DNA of 6,906 nt from Treponema sp. UBA3649 (GTDB lineage Bacteria > Spirochaetota > Spirochaetia > Treponematales > Treponemataceae). Location of the stretch: contig DFKI01000079.1 of NCBI GenBank assembly GCA_002373325.1, forward strand, positions 1-6,906, in the 5' to 3' direction. The position numbers and the translations under genes were made by a program. The notes under the pieces were generated by a model. That model did no database searches. It saw nothing but the letters and a program-made list of their open reading frames with translations, and was not told the DNA's origin. Positions 1-5,990 of the stretch are shown here, piece by piece (position 1 is the first letter of the stretch; each line of letters begins with the position of its first letter).

Positions 1-1704
1 TTCGGAGATGGCAAGCTCGGTTCCGTCAAGTCCCTCGTATTTTTTCGGCACAGCGTCAAGGTTGATGTCAAGACCCGGGGCAAGCTCACCCACGGCAACG
101 CTCACACCACCGGCACCAAAATCATTACAGCGTCGGATCATCAGGCACACGTCCTTGTTGCGGAAGAGCCTCTGGATTTTTCTTTCCTCAACGGCATTTC
201 CCTTCTGAACCTCAGCGGCAGCAGTAGTCACGGATTTTTCAGTATGCACCTTTGAAGAGCCTGTCGCACCACCGATTCCGTCACGTCCGGTACCGCCACC
301 AAGCAGGATAATCACGTCTCCAGCCTCGGGTGTCTCGCGCAGGACCAAATCAACAGGAGCCGCGGCAATCACAGCACCAAGCTCCATCCTTTTCGCAAGG
401 AATCCCGGATGATAGACCTCAGCGACCTGTCCCGTGGTAAGACCAATCTGATTTCCATAAGAGCTGAATCCCTGGGCCGCTTCCCTCGTGAGTTTCATCT
501 GCGGAAGTTTTCCGGGAAGAGTCGCGCTCAAAGGAACTGTCGGATCAGACGCGCCTGTAACACGCAATGCCTGATAAACCCAGCTTCGTGCGGAAAGAGG
601 ATCGCGGATTGCACCACCGATGCAAGTTGCGGCTCCACCAAACGGCTCAATTTCCGTGGGGTGATTGTGAGTCTCATTCTTGAACTCAAGCAGCCACCTT
701 TCTGTAGCCTCGGGGGAAGATGGGTCAACGGGCTTTCCCTCGGAGTCGGTCGTAAAATGCACGTCGATGAAAATGGAGCACGCGTTGTTTTCCTCGCTCA
801 CTTCCAAATCATCAAGCTTTCCGTGCTTTCGAAGATATTTCGCTCCGATGCATGCCATGTCCATGAGGGTCACTTTTTTATCAGTCCGTCCCGCGTAAAG
901 GTCGGTGCGCATCTCAGTGTAATTTTTAAGCGACGAGCGGAAAAGGTCAGCGTAAGGTCCGTCCTGCACTTTCACGTCCCTGAGGATTGTATTGAAAGTC
1001 GTGTGGCGGCAATGGTCGCTCCAGTAAGTGTCCAGCACGCGGATTTCAGTAATGGTCGGGTCACGTTTTTCAGATGCGAAATAATCCTGCATCCACTTCA
1101 CGTCGGCGGCATCCATGGCAAGTCCGAGTTTCTCGCGGTATTTGTCAAGCTCATCCCCGCTCATCTTGATGAATCCGTCCTGCACCTCAATGTCTCCGGG
1201 CACGTGGGTTTTCATCTCAAGGGTCTCGGGAACAGAATCGTCGGTCAGGCGGCTGTCCACGGGATTTATAAGATAGTGCTGGATTTTCTCCACATCGGAT
1301 GCGGAGACCTTTCCCTCAAGAAGGACAATCTTCGCGCACCTTACACGCGGAGGCTCCGTCCCGACTTTAACGAGCGACTTCAATCCCTCGCGCAAAAGAG
1401 TGAGGCACTGCTCGGCGGAATCTGCCCTCTGGTCGTACTGTCCCGGAAGATATTCCCAGATGATTTCCGTAACGCCCTGAGCAAGGTCCAGCTTTTCGTA
1501 GATTACGCTGTCGCTCTGTGGCTCGGAAAAAATGCGTGTCGCGGCTGCCTTGGCAACATCATCGCTCACATTTTCCACATCGTACCGGTTCAGATAACGC
1601 ACTCCGGTAACACCGTCAATTCCTAAAAAACCGCTGATTTCAGCAAATATGCGCCTGGCCTCGTTTTCAAAGCCGGACTTTCTTTCCACGTAGATTCGAA
1701 ACAT
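1..1704 (-). CDS. purL: Phosphoribosylformylglycinamidine synthase, N-terminal part (3' end outside window)
   Basis: FGAM synthase converts FGAR, glutamine and ATP to FGAM in de novo purine synthesis in the cytoplasm. The minus strand is open for exactly 568 codons from the ATG at 1704 to the window edge. The start MFRIYVERKSGFE is typical of the N-terminal PurS-like domain of long, single-chain enzymes. The signature DTYWSDHCRHTTF lies near residues 222-235, ETHNHPTEIEPFGGAAT near 342-359, and GGGTGRDGIGGATGSS near 467-482. The usual GGRTGRDGIGG has Gly instead of Arg at its third position here. Full-length members of this type have about 1,200-1,300 residues, so somewhat under half is visible. 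The glutaminase domain would lie outside the window. There is no Shine-Dalgarno sequence before the ATG, and the -10 box ends 6 bases upstream. The family call is very secure; whether PurQ is fused cannot be seen. Confidence 0.96.
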   Translation of the reverse strand, partial: MFRIYVERKSGFENEARRIFAEISGFLGIDGVTGVRYLNRYDVENVSDDVAKAAATRIFSEPQSDSVIYEKLDLAQGVTEIIWEYLPGQYDQRADSAEQCLTLLREGLKSLVKVGTEPPRVRCAKIVLLEGKVSASDVEKIQHYLINPVDSRLTDDSVPETLEMKTHVPGDIEVQDGFIKMSGDELDKYREKLGLAMDAADVKWMQDYFASEKRDPTITEIRVLDTYWSDHCRHTTFNTILRDVKVQDGPYADLFRSSLKNYTEMRTDLYAGRTDKKVTLMDMACIGAKYLRKHGKLDDLEVSEENNACSIFIDVHFTTDSEGKPVDPSSPEATERWLLEFKNETHNHPTEIEPFGGAATCIGGAIRDPLSARSWVYQALRVTGASDPTVPLSATLPGKLPQMKLTREAAQGFSSYGNQIGLTTGQVAEVYHPGFLAKRMELGAVIAAAPVDLVLRETPEAGDVIILLGGGTGRDGIGGATGSSKVHTEKSVTTAAAEVQKGNAVEERKIQRLFRNKDVCLMIRRCNDFGAGGVSVAVGELAPGLDINLDAVPKKYEGLDGTELAISE

Positions 1705-1710
1705 GCTTAT

Positions 1711-1739
1711 ATTATAGAAGAAAACATTTCTTTATTCAA
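1711..1739 (-). promoter_or_regulatory. Sigma-70-type promoter of purL, probably giving a leaderless mRNA
   Basis: Read on the minus strand, TTGAAT (1739-1734), a 17-base spacer and a perfect TATAAT (1716-1711) are followed by ATAAGC and the purL ATG. Transcription normally starts about 7 bases after the -10 box, which falls on the A of the start codon or next to it. No ribosome binding site is present. The promoter match is seen directly; the leaderless mRNA is inferred. Confidence 0.75.
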
Positions 1740-1746
1740 TGGGGGA

Positions 1747-1844
<98 letters not shown>

Positions 1845-2118
1845 TGAGGACTAAGCACTGGGCACTGGGGAGTTTGGACAAACGCATAACGGTATTTTTC
1901 AGACAGTCCCGCACCACATTTCCGGGACAAAAACAGCCTAAATTCATTAAGTAAATTTCTAAAATAATTTAAGTAAATTAATTTAAAAACCAAGATAGAA
2001 TCCATAACAAAACTTATTTGAGTAAAAATTTTAATATATTCAATCATGTTTTTTATCCTTTTGTGCTTATTTTAACAATTTTTAACAAAAATTTTAAGTA
2101 AAAACTTTAATTTTTTAC
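1845..2118. other. AT-rich intergenic spacer between the divergent purL and lipoprotein genes
   Basis: I see no credible gene here. From about 1940 on the base composition becomes extremely AT-rich. Two direct repeats stand out: TTAAGTAAATT at 1947-1957 and 1969-1979, and TTTTAACAA at 2070-2078 and 2080-2088, the latter exactly 10 bases (about one helical turn) apart. The minus-strand ORFs that cross 1736-2047 owe their length to the heptamer array and have no family resemblance. Confidence 0.7.
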
Positions 2119-2120
2119 TT
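2096..2120. promoter_or_regulatory. Inverted repeat next to the lipoprotein promoter, possible operator
   Basis: AAGTAAAAA (2096-2104) and TTTTTACTT (2112-2120) form perfect 9-bp arms around a 7-base centre. The right arm shares two bases with the -35 hexamer. The position suits a regulator binding site, but the arms are almost all A and T, so chance occurrence in this spacer is quite possible. Confidence 0.35.
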
Positions 2121-2147
2121 GCCAACAATCAAAACCGATGCTATAAT
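2119..2147 (+). promoter_or_regulatory. Sigma-70-type promoter of the lipoprotein gene, extended -10
   Basis: TTGCCA (2119-2124), a 17-base spacer and TATAAT (2142-2147) form a near-consensus promoter. TGC directly before the -10 box adds the extended -10 motif. Transcription should begin near 2154, leaving a leader of about 170 nt before the ATG at 2325, unusually long for a single lipoprotein gene. Confidence 0.8.
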
Positions 2148-2186
2148 TTACCTAAAAGACAGGCTAAAACCAAAGATAAAATCTTC

Positions 2187-2244
2187 GATTTTAATCTCTG
2201 ATTTTAATCTCTGATTTTAATCTCTGATTTTAATCTCTGATTTT
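2187..2244 (+). repeat. 13-bp tandem repeat in the lipoprotein leader
   Basis: Four perfect copies of GATTTTAATCTCT begin at 2187, 2200, 2213 and 2226, followed by a partial fifth copy, GATTTT (2239-2244). The array lies between the promoter and the start codon and so should be transcribed. Its first copy also closes a small hairpin with the preceding TAAAATC (arms TAAAATC and GATTTTA, loop TTC). Confidence 0.95.
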
Positions 2245-2253
2245 GACTCATTT

Positions 2254-2274
2254 TATCCGCAGGAGGAACGGATA
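2254..2274 (+). promoter_or_regulatory. Leader hairpin presenting a Shine-Dalgarno sequence in its loop
   Basis: TATCCG (2254-2259) and CGGATA (2269-2274) form a 6-bp stem around the 9-base loop CAGGAGGAA. The loop carries a full AGGAGG (2261-2266), yet no ATG, GTG or TTG lies at a usable distance. A second small hairpin follows, with arms TGGAC (2288-2292) and GTCCA (2298-2302) and loop GAAAA. A role as ribosome standby site or regulatory leader is inference. Confidence 0.45.
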
Positions 2275-2301
2275 GAACAAAAAAATCTGGACGAAAAGTC
2301 C

Positions 2302-2328
2302 ATGTTTCTGCAAGGAGGAAACACATGA
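2302..2328 (+). CDS. Possible 8-residue upstream ORF (leader peptide)
   Basis: An ATG at 2302 opens a short frame, MFLQGGNT, whose TGA overlaps the lipoprotein ATG as ATGA. The lipoprotein Shine-Dalgarno AAGGAGG lies inside this frame. Such an overlap could couple the two translations. The ATG has only a weak GAAAAG before it, and its first base is the last base of the TGGAC/GTCCA stem. An ORF this short can arise by chance, so the confidence is low. Confidence 0.25.
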   Translation: MFLQGGNT

Positions 2329-2942
2329 AAAAATTTAGGACTCTAACAAAAATCGGAATGTTGGCGACAGTCACGGCACTCGCACTCGGACTTTCTGCAT
2401 GCTCACCAAGCACAGGAGATGAAAACACTGACGAACCAGTTTCTGCCGAGACATATTCTCTCTCCATTACAAACACATCATTCGCAAATTCTGGCGACTC
2501 TGGAAGGTCAAAAGATGCCGACGGAAACTTCATTGCGCAGGCACAGTTCTCAATTCTTGACACAACAAAGACCCTCCCGGTTTCAGGCGACAAAATCAAG
2601 GTGACGTTTACGGGAAGCACGGACACAGCCATTGCGGGAACAAGCGGCGGCACATACGCATACCTGGCATCAAGCACGGACGGAAAACTCCAGAGCGGCG
2701 CGGACAACAACTGGTGGACAGTTCTCTCCGATTATGCGGAACTCACAATTGATGGCTCAACAGTTTCCCTTGACCACGAGTTTACTCTCACAGACGGATG
2801 CCCGGAAAAATCAACAATGCAGTGGGCCTCCCAGGAAAATGCCCTGATGCTCGTAATCGGCTATGCGGACGCTGATGAGAACAATGTGGGAACAGAGACT
2901 CTCACCTTCGAATCTTTCTCAGTCGTAAACAACAAGCAGTAG
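2325..2942 (+). CDS. Predicted lipoprotein of unknown function
   Basis: I do not recognise this 205-residue protein. Its N-terminus is a clear lipoprotein signal: positively charged MKKFRTLTK, a hydrophobic stretch to about residue 23, and the lipobox L23-S-A-C26. Cleavage before Cys26 would leave a lipid-anchored protein of 180 residues. After a short acidic, Ser/Thr-rich linker the mature part alternates polar and hydrophobic residues with many Thr, Ser, Gly and Asp and almost no Lys-rich helices, which suggests an all-beta, jelly-roll-like fold, perhaps ligand- or carbohydrate-binding. That is a guess from composition; no catalytic motif is visible. Apart from Cys26 there is one cysteine, in TDGCPEK near residue 164. 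The start is supported by AAGGAGG 6 bases before the ATG. The gene stands alone, with its own promoter and terminator. Confidence 0.85.
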   Translation: MKKFRTLTKIGMLATVTALALGLSACSPSTGDENTDEPVSAETYSLSITNTSFANSGDSGRSKDADGNFIAQAQFSILDTTKTLPVSGDKIKVTFTGSTDTAIAGTSGGTYAYLASSTDGKLQSGADNNWWTVLSDYAELTIDGSTVSLDHEFTLTDGCPEKSTMQWASQENALMLVIGYADADENNVGTETLTFESFSVVNNKQ

Positions 2943-2978
2943 CTCATACTCATACTCATACTCATACTCATGCTCATA
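2943..2978 (+). repeat. Hexanucleotide tandem repeat after the lipoprotein stop codon
   Basis: Six units of CTCATA start on the base right after the TAG stop. The fifth unit is CTCATG. The repeat lies between the stop codon and the terminator hairpin, so it is in the 3' untranslated region. Loss of the stop would make it encode an in-frame Leu-Ile dipeptide repeat. Confidence 0.95.
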
Positions 2979-2979
2979 T

Positions 2980-3024
2980 CCGCTGATTGACTCTCCTCCA
3001 CCTCAGTCAGCGGCGCCCATTTTT
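2980..3024 (+). terminator. Rho-independent-type terminator of the lipoprotein gene
   Basis: CCGCTGATTGA (2980-2990) pairs with TCAGTCAGCGG (3003-3013) over 11 positions including one G-T wobble, with a 12-base pyrimidine-rich loop. Five T residues follow at 3020-3024. The T run starts 6 bases after the stem, so the terminator is not ideal, but its place between two genes with separate promoters fits. Confidence 0.65.
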
Positions 3025-3076
3025 ACCATCCTTTTCCAAAATAAAACTCCCCCTATACTAAAAAAACAAAATCATG

Positions 3077-3082
3077 TACAAT
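3077..3082 (+). promoter_or_regulatory. Possible -10 box of hflX, leaderless arrangement
   Basis: TACAAT ends 7 bases before the hflX ATG (TCCAAGC between them), nearly the same layout as at purL. No Shine-Dalgarno sequence lies before the ATG. No recognisable -35 hexamer occurs 16-18 bases upstream, so the promoter call is tentative. An alternative -10, TATACT at 3054-3059, would give a short leader. Confidence 0.45.
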
Positions 3083-3089
3083 TCCAAGC

Positions 3090-4373
3090 ATGATAAATCT
3101 ACAGGAAGAGCAGGAAAAAAAAGCAAGATGTCTCTTGATAGGAGCCCCGAACAAAACGGACGAGGAACCGAAGGAGCTAATCTCATTGATTGACACGCTC
3201 GGTATGGAAGTGGCCGACACCATAGTACTCAGCCGCATTGAGCCCACCCCGGCATACGGAATCGGAACAGGAAAGGCACAGGAGATTGCGAACAAAGCTA
3301 AGGAACTGAACGCCGACTGCATAATCTTCGACTGGGAGATTGACCCGACCAAGCAGCGTAACTGGGAAAAGCTCACCGGAATCAATGTGTTTGACAGAAA
3401 CGAAGTAATCATCCGCATTTTCGCACAGAGGGCACAGACAAAAGAGGCGGTCCTTCAGGTTCAGCTCGCGAAACTCACATACTCACTTCCACGGCTCTCG
3501 CACATGTACGGAAATCTCTCAAGGCAGAGAGGAGGAAACTACGGAGCGAAGGGAAGCGGAGAAACACAGCTGGAGCTCGACAGAAGACAGATTGAGGACA
3601 AAATCCTTCAGTTGAAAAAAGAACTTGAGCAGGTGTCCGTAAACAGAAAGACCCAGAGAAAGATGAGGGAAAGAAACGCACAGCCAGCATGTTCCCTTGT
3701 GGGATACACCAACGCCGGAAAATCAAGTCTCCTGAACGCACTCACGGGAGCCGACGCTTTCGTTGAAAACAAGCTCTTCGCAACACTTGACCCCACCACA
3801 AGAAAATTCTCCCTCTCAGAAGCCTCACAAATCTTGCTTACTGACACGGTTGGTTTTATATCAAACCTTCCGCACACACTGATTGACGCATTCCGGTCCA
3901 CGTTGGAGGAAGCCGCAAGCTCGGATTTGCTTTTGATCGTTGTTGACTCAGGCGACCCGAACCACATGCAGCAGTACAACCAGGTGCAAAAAGTCCTGAA
4001 AGAAATCAACGCCGAAAAGATTCCAAGTCTCGTGGTGCTGAACAAAATCGACACGGTGGCGGACAATCCTGCTGCCATATCGGAGCTGGAAAACGAATTC
4101 CCGGGAGCCATAAAAACATGCGCGAAAGATGAGACTGGATTTTCAGAACTGATTTCGCAGATGACGGTGCGTCTTTTAGGCGAGCTAAGAAATTTCAGGA
4201 TTCCCATGGACAGAACAGATTTGGTGGAGCTTGCGAGAAAAAACGGAACCATAGAAAAAGAGGAGTGGCTTGAAGATTGTGTCCGTCTTGAGGCAAGAAT
4301 TCCCGGAAGCATTGAGGACGGGACGGCATCAACAAGAACCCTTGCGCTCCTCCTTCCATTCGTGGTAAAATAG
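3090..4373 (+). CDS. hflX: GTPase HflX, ribosome-associated
   Basis: HflX binds the 50S subunit and splits or rescues stalled ribosomes under stress, using GTP. The 427 residues match the family in length and order. An N-terminal HflX domain (about 13-140) leads through a linker containing GSGETQLELDRR (155-166) and a basic coiled-coil helix (about 167-195) to the G domain. The G motifs are G1 GYTNAGKSS (205-213), the conserved FATLDPTTR (230-238), G3 DTVGF (252-256) and G4 NKID (318-321). The linker normally reads GPGETQLE; Ser replaces Pro here. The chosen ATG gives 12 residues before the usual ARCLLIGA strand, and no better start is in frame nearby, although no Shine-Dalgarno precedes it. 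Thirty bases separate it from the next gene, so the two may be co-transcribed. Confidence 0.95.
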   Translation: MINLQEEQEKKARCLLIGAPNKTDEEPKELISLIDTLGMEVADTIVLSRIEPTPAYGIGTGKAQEIANKAKELNADCIIFDWEIDPTKQRNWEKLTGINVFDRNEVIIRIFAQRAQTKEAVLQVQLAKLTYSLPRLSHMYGNLSRQRGGNYGAKGSGETQLELDRRQIEDKILQLKKELEQVSVNRKTQRKMRERNAQPACSLVGYTNAGKSSLLNALTGADAFVENKLFATLDPTTRKFSLSEASQILLTDTVGFISNLPHTLIDAFRSTLEEAASSDLLLIVVDSGDPNHMQQYNQVQKVLKEINAEKIPSLVVLNKIDTVADNPAAISELENEFPGAIKTCAKDETGFSELISQMTVRLLGELRNFRIPMDRTDLVELARKNGTIEKEEWLEDCVRLEARIPGSIEDGTASTRTLALLLPFVVK

Positions 4374-4403
4374 TCACATTGAAAAACAAAGGAGAAACCG
4401 AAA

Positions 4404-4964
4404 ATGGAATACGAGCAGGGTCCTTTCCGAAGATTCGAGGACGACGACATATTATATAAGGATAAATTCGAAGGTCTCCCCAAAATCCTCACGGGCATAG
4501 TGATTGTAATCTTGATTGCCATAATCGGGGGAAGCGTCTACGGCCTCTCTCTCAGGAAAACTCAGGGGCAGGCATACAGAAAGGCGGATCCAAGCCCGGA
4601 AAAGGTAATCAATCTCTCGAAGAAAAAAAGCAAGAAACTCGCCGCATACAATTCTCTCGGACAGATGAGACCGGTCACAAAGCCTGAGAAAAATGGCGAG
4701 CAGGGATCTCTTCTCATTGTCTCACCATGGTTCTCATATCCGGACGGAGACGTGGAGCTGTTTGAGGAAATCTCGCAGAAGGACAGGCTCATCAAGACAA
4801 TCATCTCGAACTACTTCATGTCCTACACCAAAACCGAGCTCATCGGAAAGGGGGAGAAAAAAATCAAGGAAGATCTGAAGGAGCAGATAAACGCACAGCT
4901 CATAATGGGAAAAATCAACGCGGTCTACTTCGACAGCTACATATTCTTCGACATGCAGGATTGA
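4404..4964 (+). CDS. FliL-like flagellar basal body-associated membrane protein (paralogue)
   Basis: This 186-residue protein has an acidic cytoplasmic N-terminus (1-25), one membrane helix (about 28-50) and a long charged linker. Its C-terminal domain (about 101-186) carries the pattern of FliL ends: a helix DRLIKTIISNYFMSYTKTEL, a helix with KIKEDLKEQINAQL, then a strand NAVYFDSYIFFD. FliL surrounds the flagellar stator in the inner membrane and supports torque. The usual FliL beta-strand region is short here. The gene sits next to hflX rather than in the classical motB-fliL-fliM cluster, so it is more likely a second, FliL-like protein than the main one. AAAGGAG 9 bases before the ATG supports the start. 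The function beyond family resemblance is uncertain. Confidence 0.65.
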   Translation: MEYEQGPFRRFEDDDILYKDKFEGLPKILTGIVIVILIAIIGGSVYGLSLRKTQGQAYRKADPSPEKVINLSKKKSKKLAAYNSLGQMRPVTKPEKNGEQGSLLIVSPWFSYPDGDVELFEEISQKDRLIKTIISNYFMSYTKTELIGKGEKKIKEDLKEQINAQLIMGKINAVYFDSYIFFDMQD

Positions 4965-4982
4965 AGAAAAAATACGGATTGA

Positions 4983-5011
4983 TGCAACCTTTTCCGGATT
5001 TTCATGTCTAA
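4983..5011 (+). promoter_or_regulatory. Putative ECF-sigma promoter of the sigma/anti-sigma block
   Basis: TGCAAC (4983-4988), followed by CTTTT as in many ECF -35 regions, is separated by 16 bases from TGTC within TGTCTAA (5005-5011). This has the shape and spacing of ECF promoters such as Bacillus sigma-W (TGAAAC-16-CGTA) or sigma-X. It lies 18 bases before the first gene of a block that encodes an ECF sigma factor, so self-activation is the natural inference. No convincing sigma-70 promoter is seen in this gap. Confidence 0.6.
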
Positions 5012-5029
5012 GAGAAAAGAGAGGTTGAA

Positions 5030-5386
5030 ATGGAAAACAACATGTCAGAGGCAGCACAGATAATCATGTCGCTCATTCCCATAGTCGGAATCGCATTCGC
5101 GTCGCTTCTGATTTTTTTTGCATTGCTCTGGAGACATCACGAGAACAAACAGAAAATCAGCAAGGGAACCTATGAGCCCACCAAGTTCGATCTCAGGGCA
5201 TTTTCGCTCATGTCGGGTCTCTCTCTTCTCGGTGTCGGAATCGTGCTCACGGCAATGTTTTTGATTCTGACGGGTCTTTCGTGGACATTGCTCGGAGGTC
5301 TCATTCCTCTCGCGGTAGGGCTTGCCATGCTGATTTTCTACAAAATCAATCCGGATTTTTCTGAAAAGAAAGGTGATGAAAACTGA
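5030..5386 (+). CDS. Three-helix membrane protein, DUF6249-like
   Basis: The 118-residue protein has hydrophobic helices at about 11-34, 59-80 and 84-104. Between the first two lies a cytoplasmic charged stretch, WRHHENKQKISKGTYEP, the pattern of DUF6249 proteins (a helix, then a basic loop with KG..P, then two Gly-rich helices). The function of this family is unknown to me. It precedes an ECF sigma gene and overlaps it by 11 bases, so the two are very probably translated together; a role in sensing or tuning the sigma pathway is inferred from this context. AGAGG 5 bases before the ATG favours this start over a second ATG four codons downstream. Confidence 0.75.
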   Translation: MENNMSEAAQIIMSLIPIVGIAFASLLIFFALLWRHHENKQKISKGTYEPTKFDLRAFSLMSGLSLLGVGIVLTAMFLILTGLSWTLLGGLIPLAVGLAMLIFYKINPDFSEKKGDEN

Positions 5387-5957
5387 TGGCGAAAAAAAAG
5401 AAGGCAAGTCAAACAATCTCAGGCGGGACCGCAAGCTCATAAAGGAAGTCCTTGCAGGAAACACGGATGCGTTCGGGACTCTCATGTCATTTTACATGGG
5501 GCGCGTAAAGGCACTGGGATTTTCCTTTTTCAGGAACGAGACTGACACCGATGATTTTGTGCAGGAAGTTTTTATCAAAGTGTTCAAGAACCTGAAATCT
5601 TTTCGTGGCGAGAGCTCCCTTCCCACATGGATCACAAGGATTGCGTATACGACAGCGGTGAACATGAAAAAAAAGTCCGGAGAGACAAGCCCTCTTGAAG
5701 ACGACGCGGAGATTCCATCCACTGCATACGAACCGGAGGACACACAGCTCAGAAAGGCCACCCGACAGGCTGTTAAAGAAGCGGTAAAGGAACTCCCGGA
5801 CAAATACGCAATCTGTCTTGAGATGTATTTTTTCATGGATTTCAGCCACGAGGAGATTGCCGTGATTACGGGATTTCCTGTAAACACAATCAAGAGCCAC
5901 ATCTTCCGCGCAAAGAAAATACTCAGGGAAAAACTCAAGGATTTCTATGAGAACTGA
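5376..5957 (+). CDS. ECF-type RNA polymerase sigma factor
   Basis: ECF sigma factors direct RNA polymerase to stress or envelope promoters. The sigma-2 region covers about residues 23-99, with DTDDFVQEVFIKVFKNLKSFRG matching region 2.2 and LPTWITRIAYTTAVN regions 2.3-2.4. A variable acidic linker (about 100-130) leads to sigma-4 (about 131-187), whose helix-turn-helix reads DFSHEEIAVITGFPVNTIKSH. There is no extra C-terminal domain. The length of 193 residues is normal. The gene starts inside the preceding one. ATG at 5376 is chosen; an adjacent in-frame GTG at 5373 is the alternative, and the AAAGG before it lies very close to either, so translational coupling probably matters. An anti-sigma gene follows after 33 bases. 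The subgroup cannot be assigned by eye. Confidence 0.93.
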   Translation: MKTDGEKKEGKSNNLRRDRKLIKEVLAGNTDAFGTLMSFYMGRVKALGFSFFRNETDTDDFVQEVFIKVFKNLKSFRGESSLPTWITRIAYTTAVNMKKKSGETSPLEDDAEIPSTAYEPEDTQLRKATRQAVKEAVKELPDKYAICLEMYFFMDFSHEEIAVITGFPVNTIKSHIFRAKKILREKLKDFYEN

Positions 5958-5990
5958 AGCGACGGCAAAATCAAAAAAGGAGGAGAAATT

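Noticed and set aside
409..1626. Long plus-strand ORF of 405 codons
   Set aside because: It is antisense to purL, whose minus-strand frame carries all expected PurL motifs. The plus-strand translation has no recognisable family or plausible ribosome site.
2204..2710. Minus-strand ORF of 168 codons opposite the lipoprotein
   Set aside because: The plus strand has a clear lipoprotein signal, promoter and ribosome site. The minus-strand frame begins within the lipoprotein coding region and ends in the 13-bp repeat.
4342..4371. TTGCGC-18-TAAAAT at the end of hflX as a promoter for the FliL-like gene
   Set aside because: The -35 hexamer matches consensus at only three positions and the spacer is long, so it is too weak to list as a feature.
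3608..4522. Minus-strand ORF of 304 codons opposite hflX and the FliL-like gene
   Set aside because: It crosses two supported plus-strand genes and gives a Ser/Phe-rich translation typical of antisense shadows.
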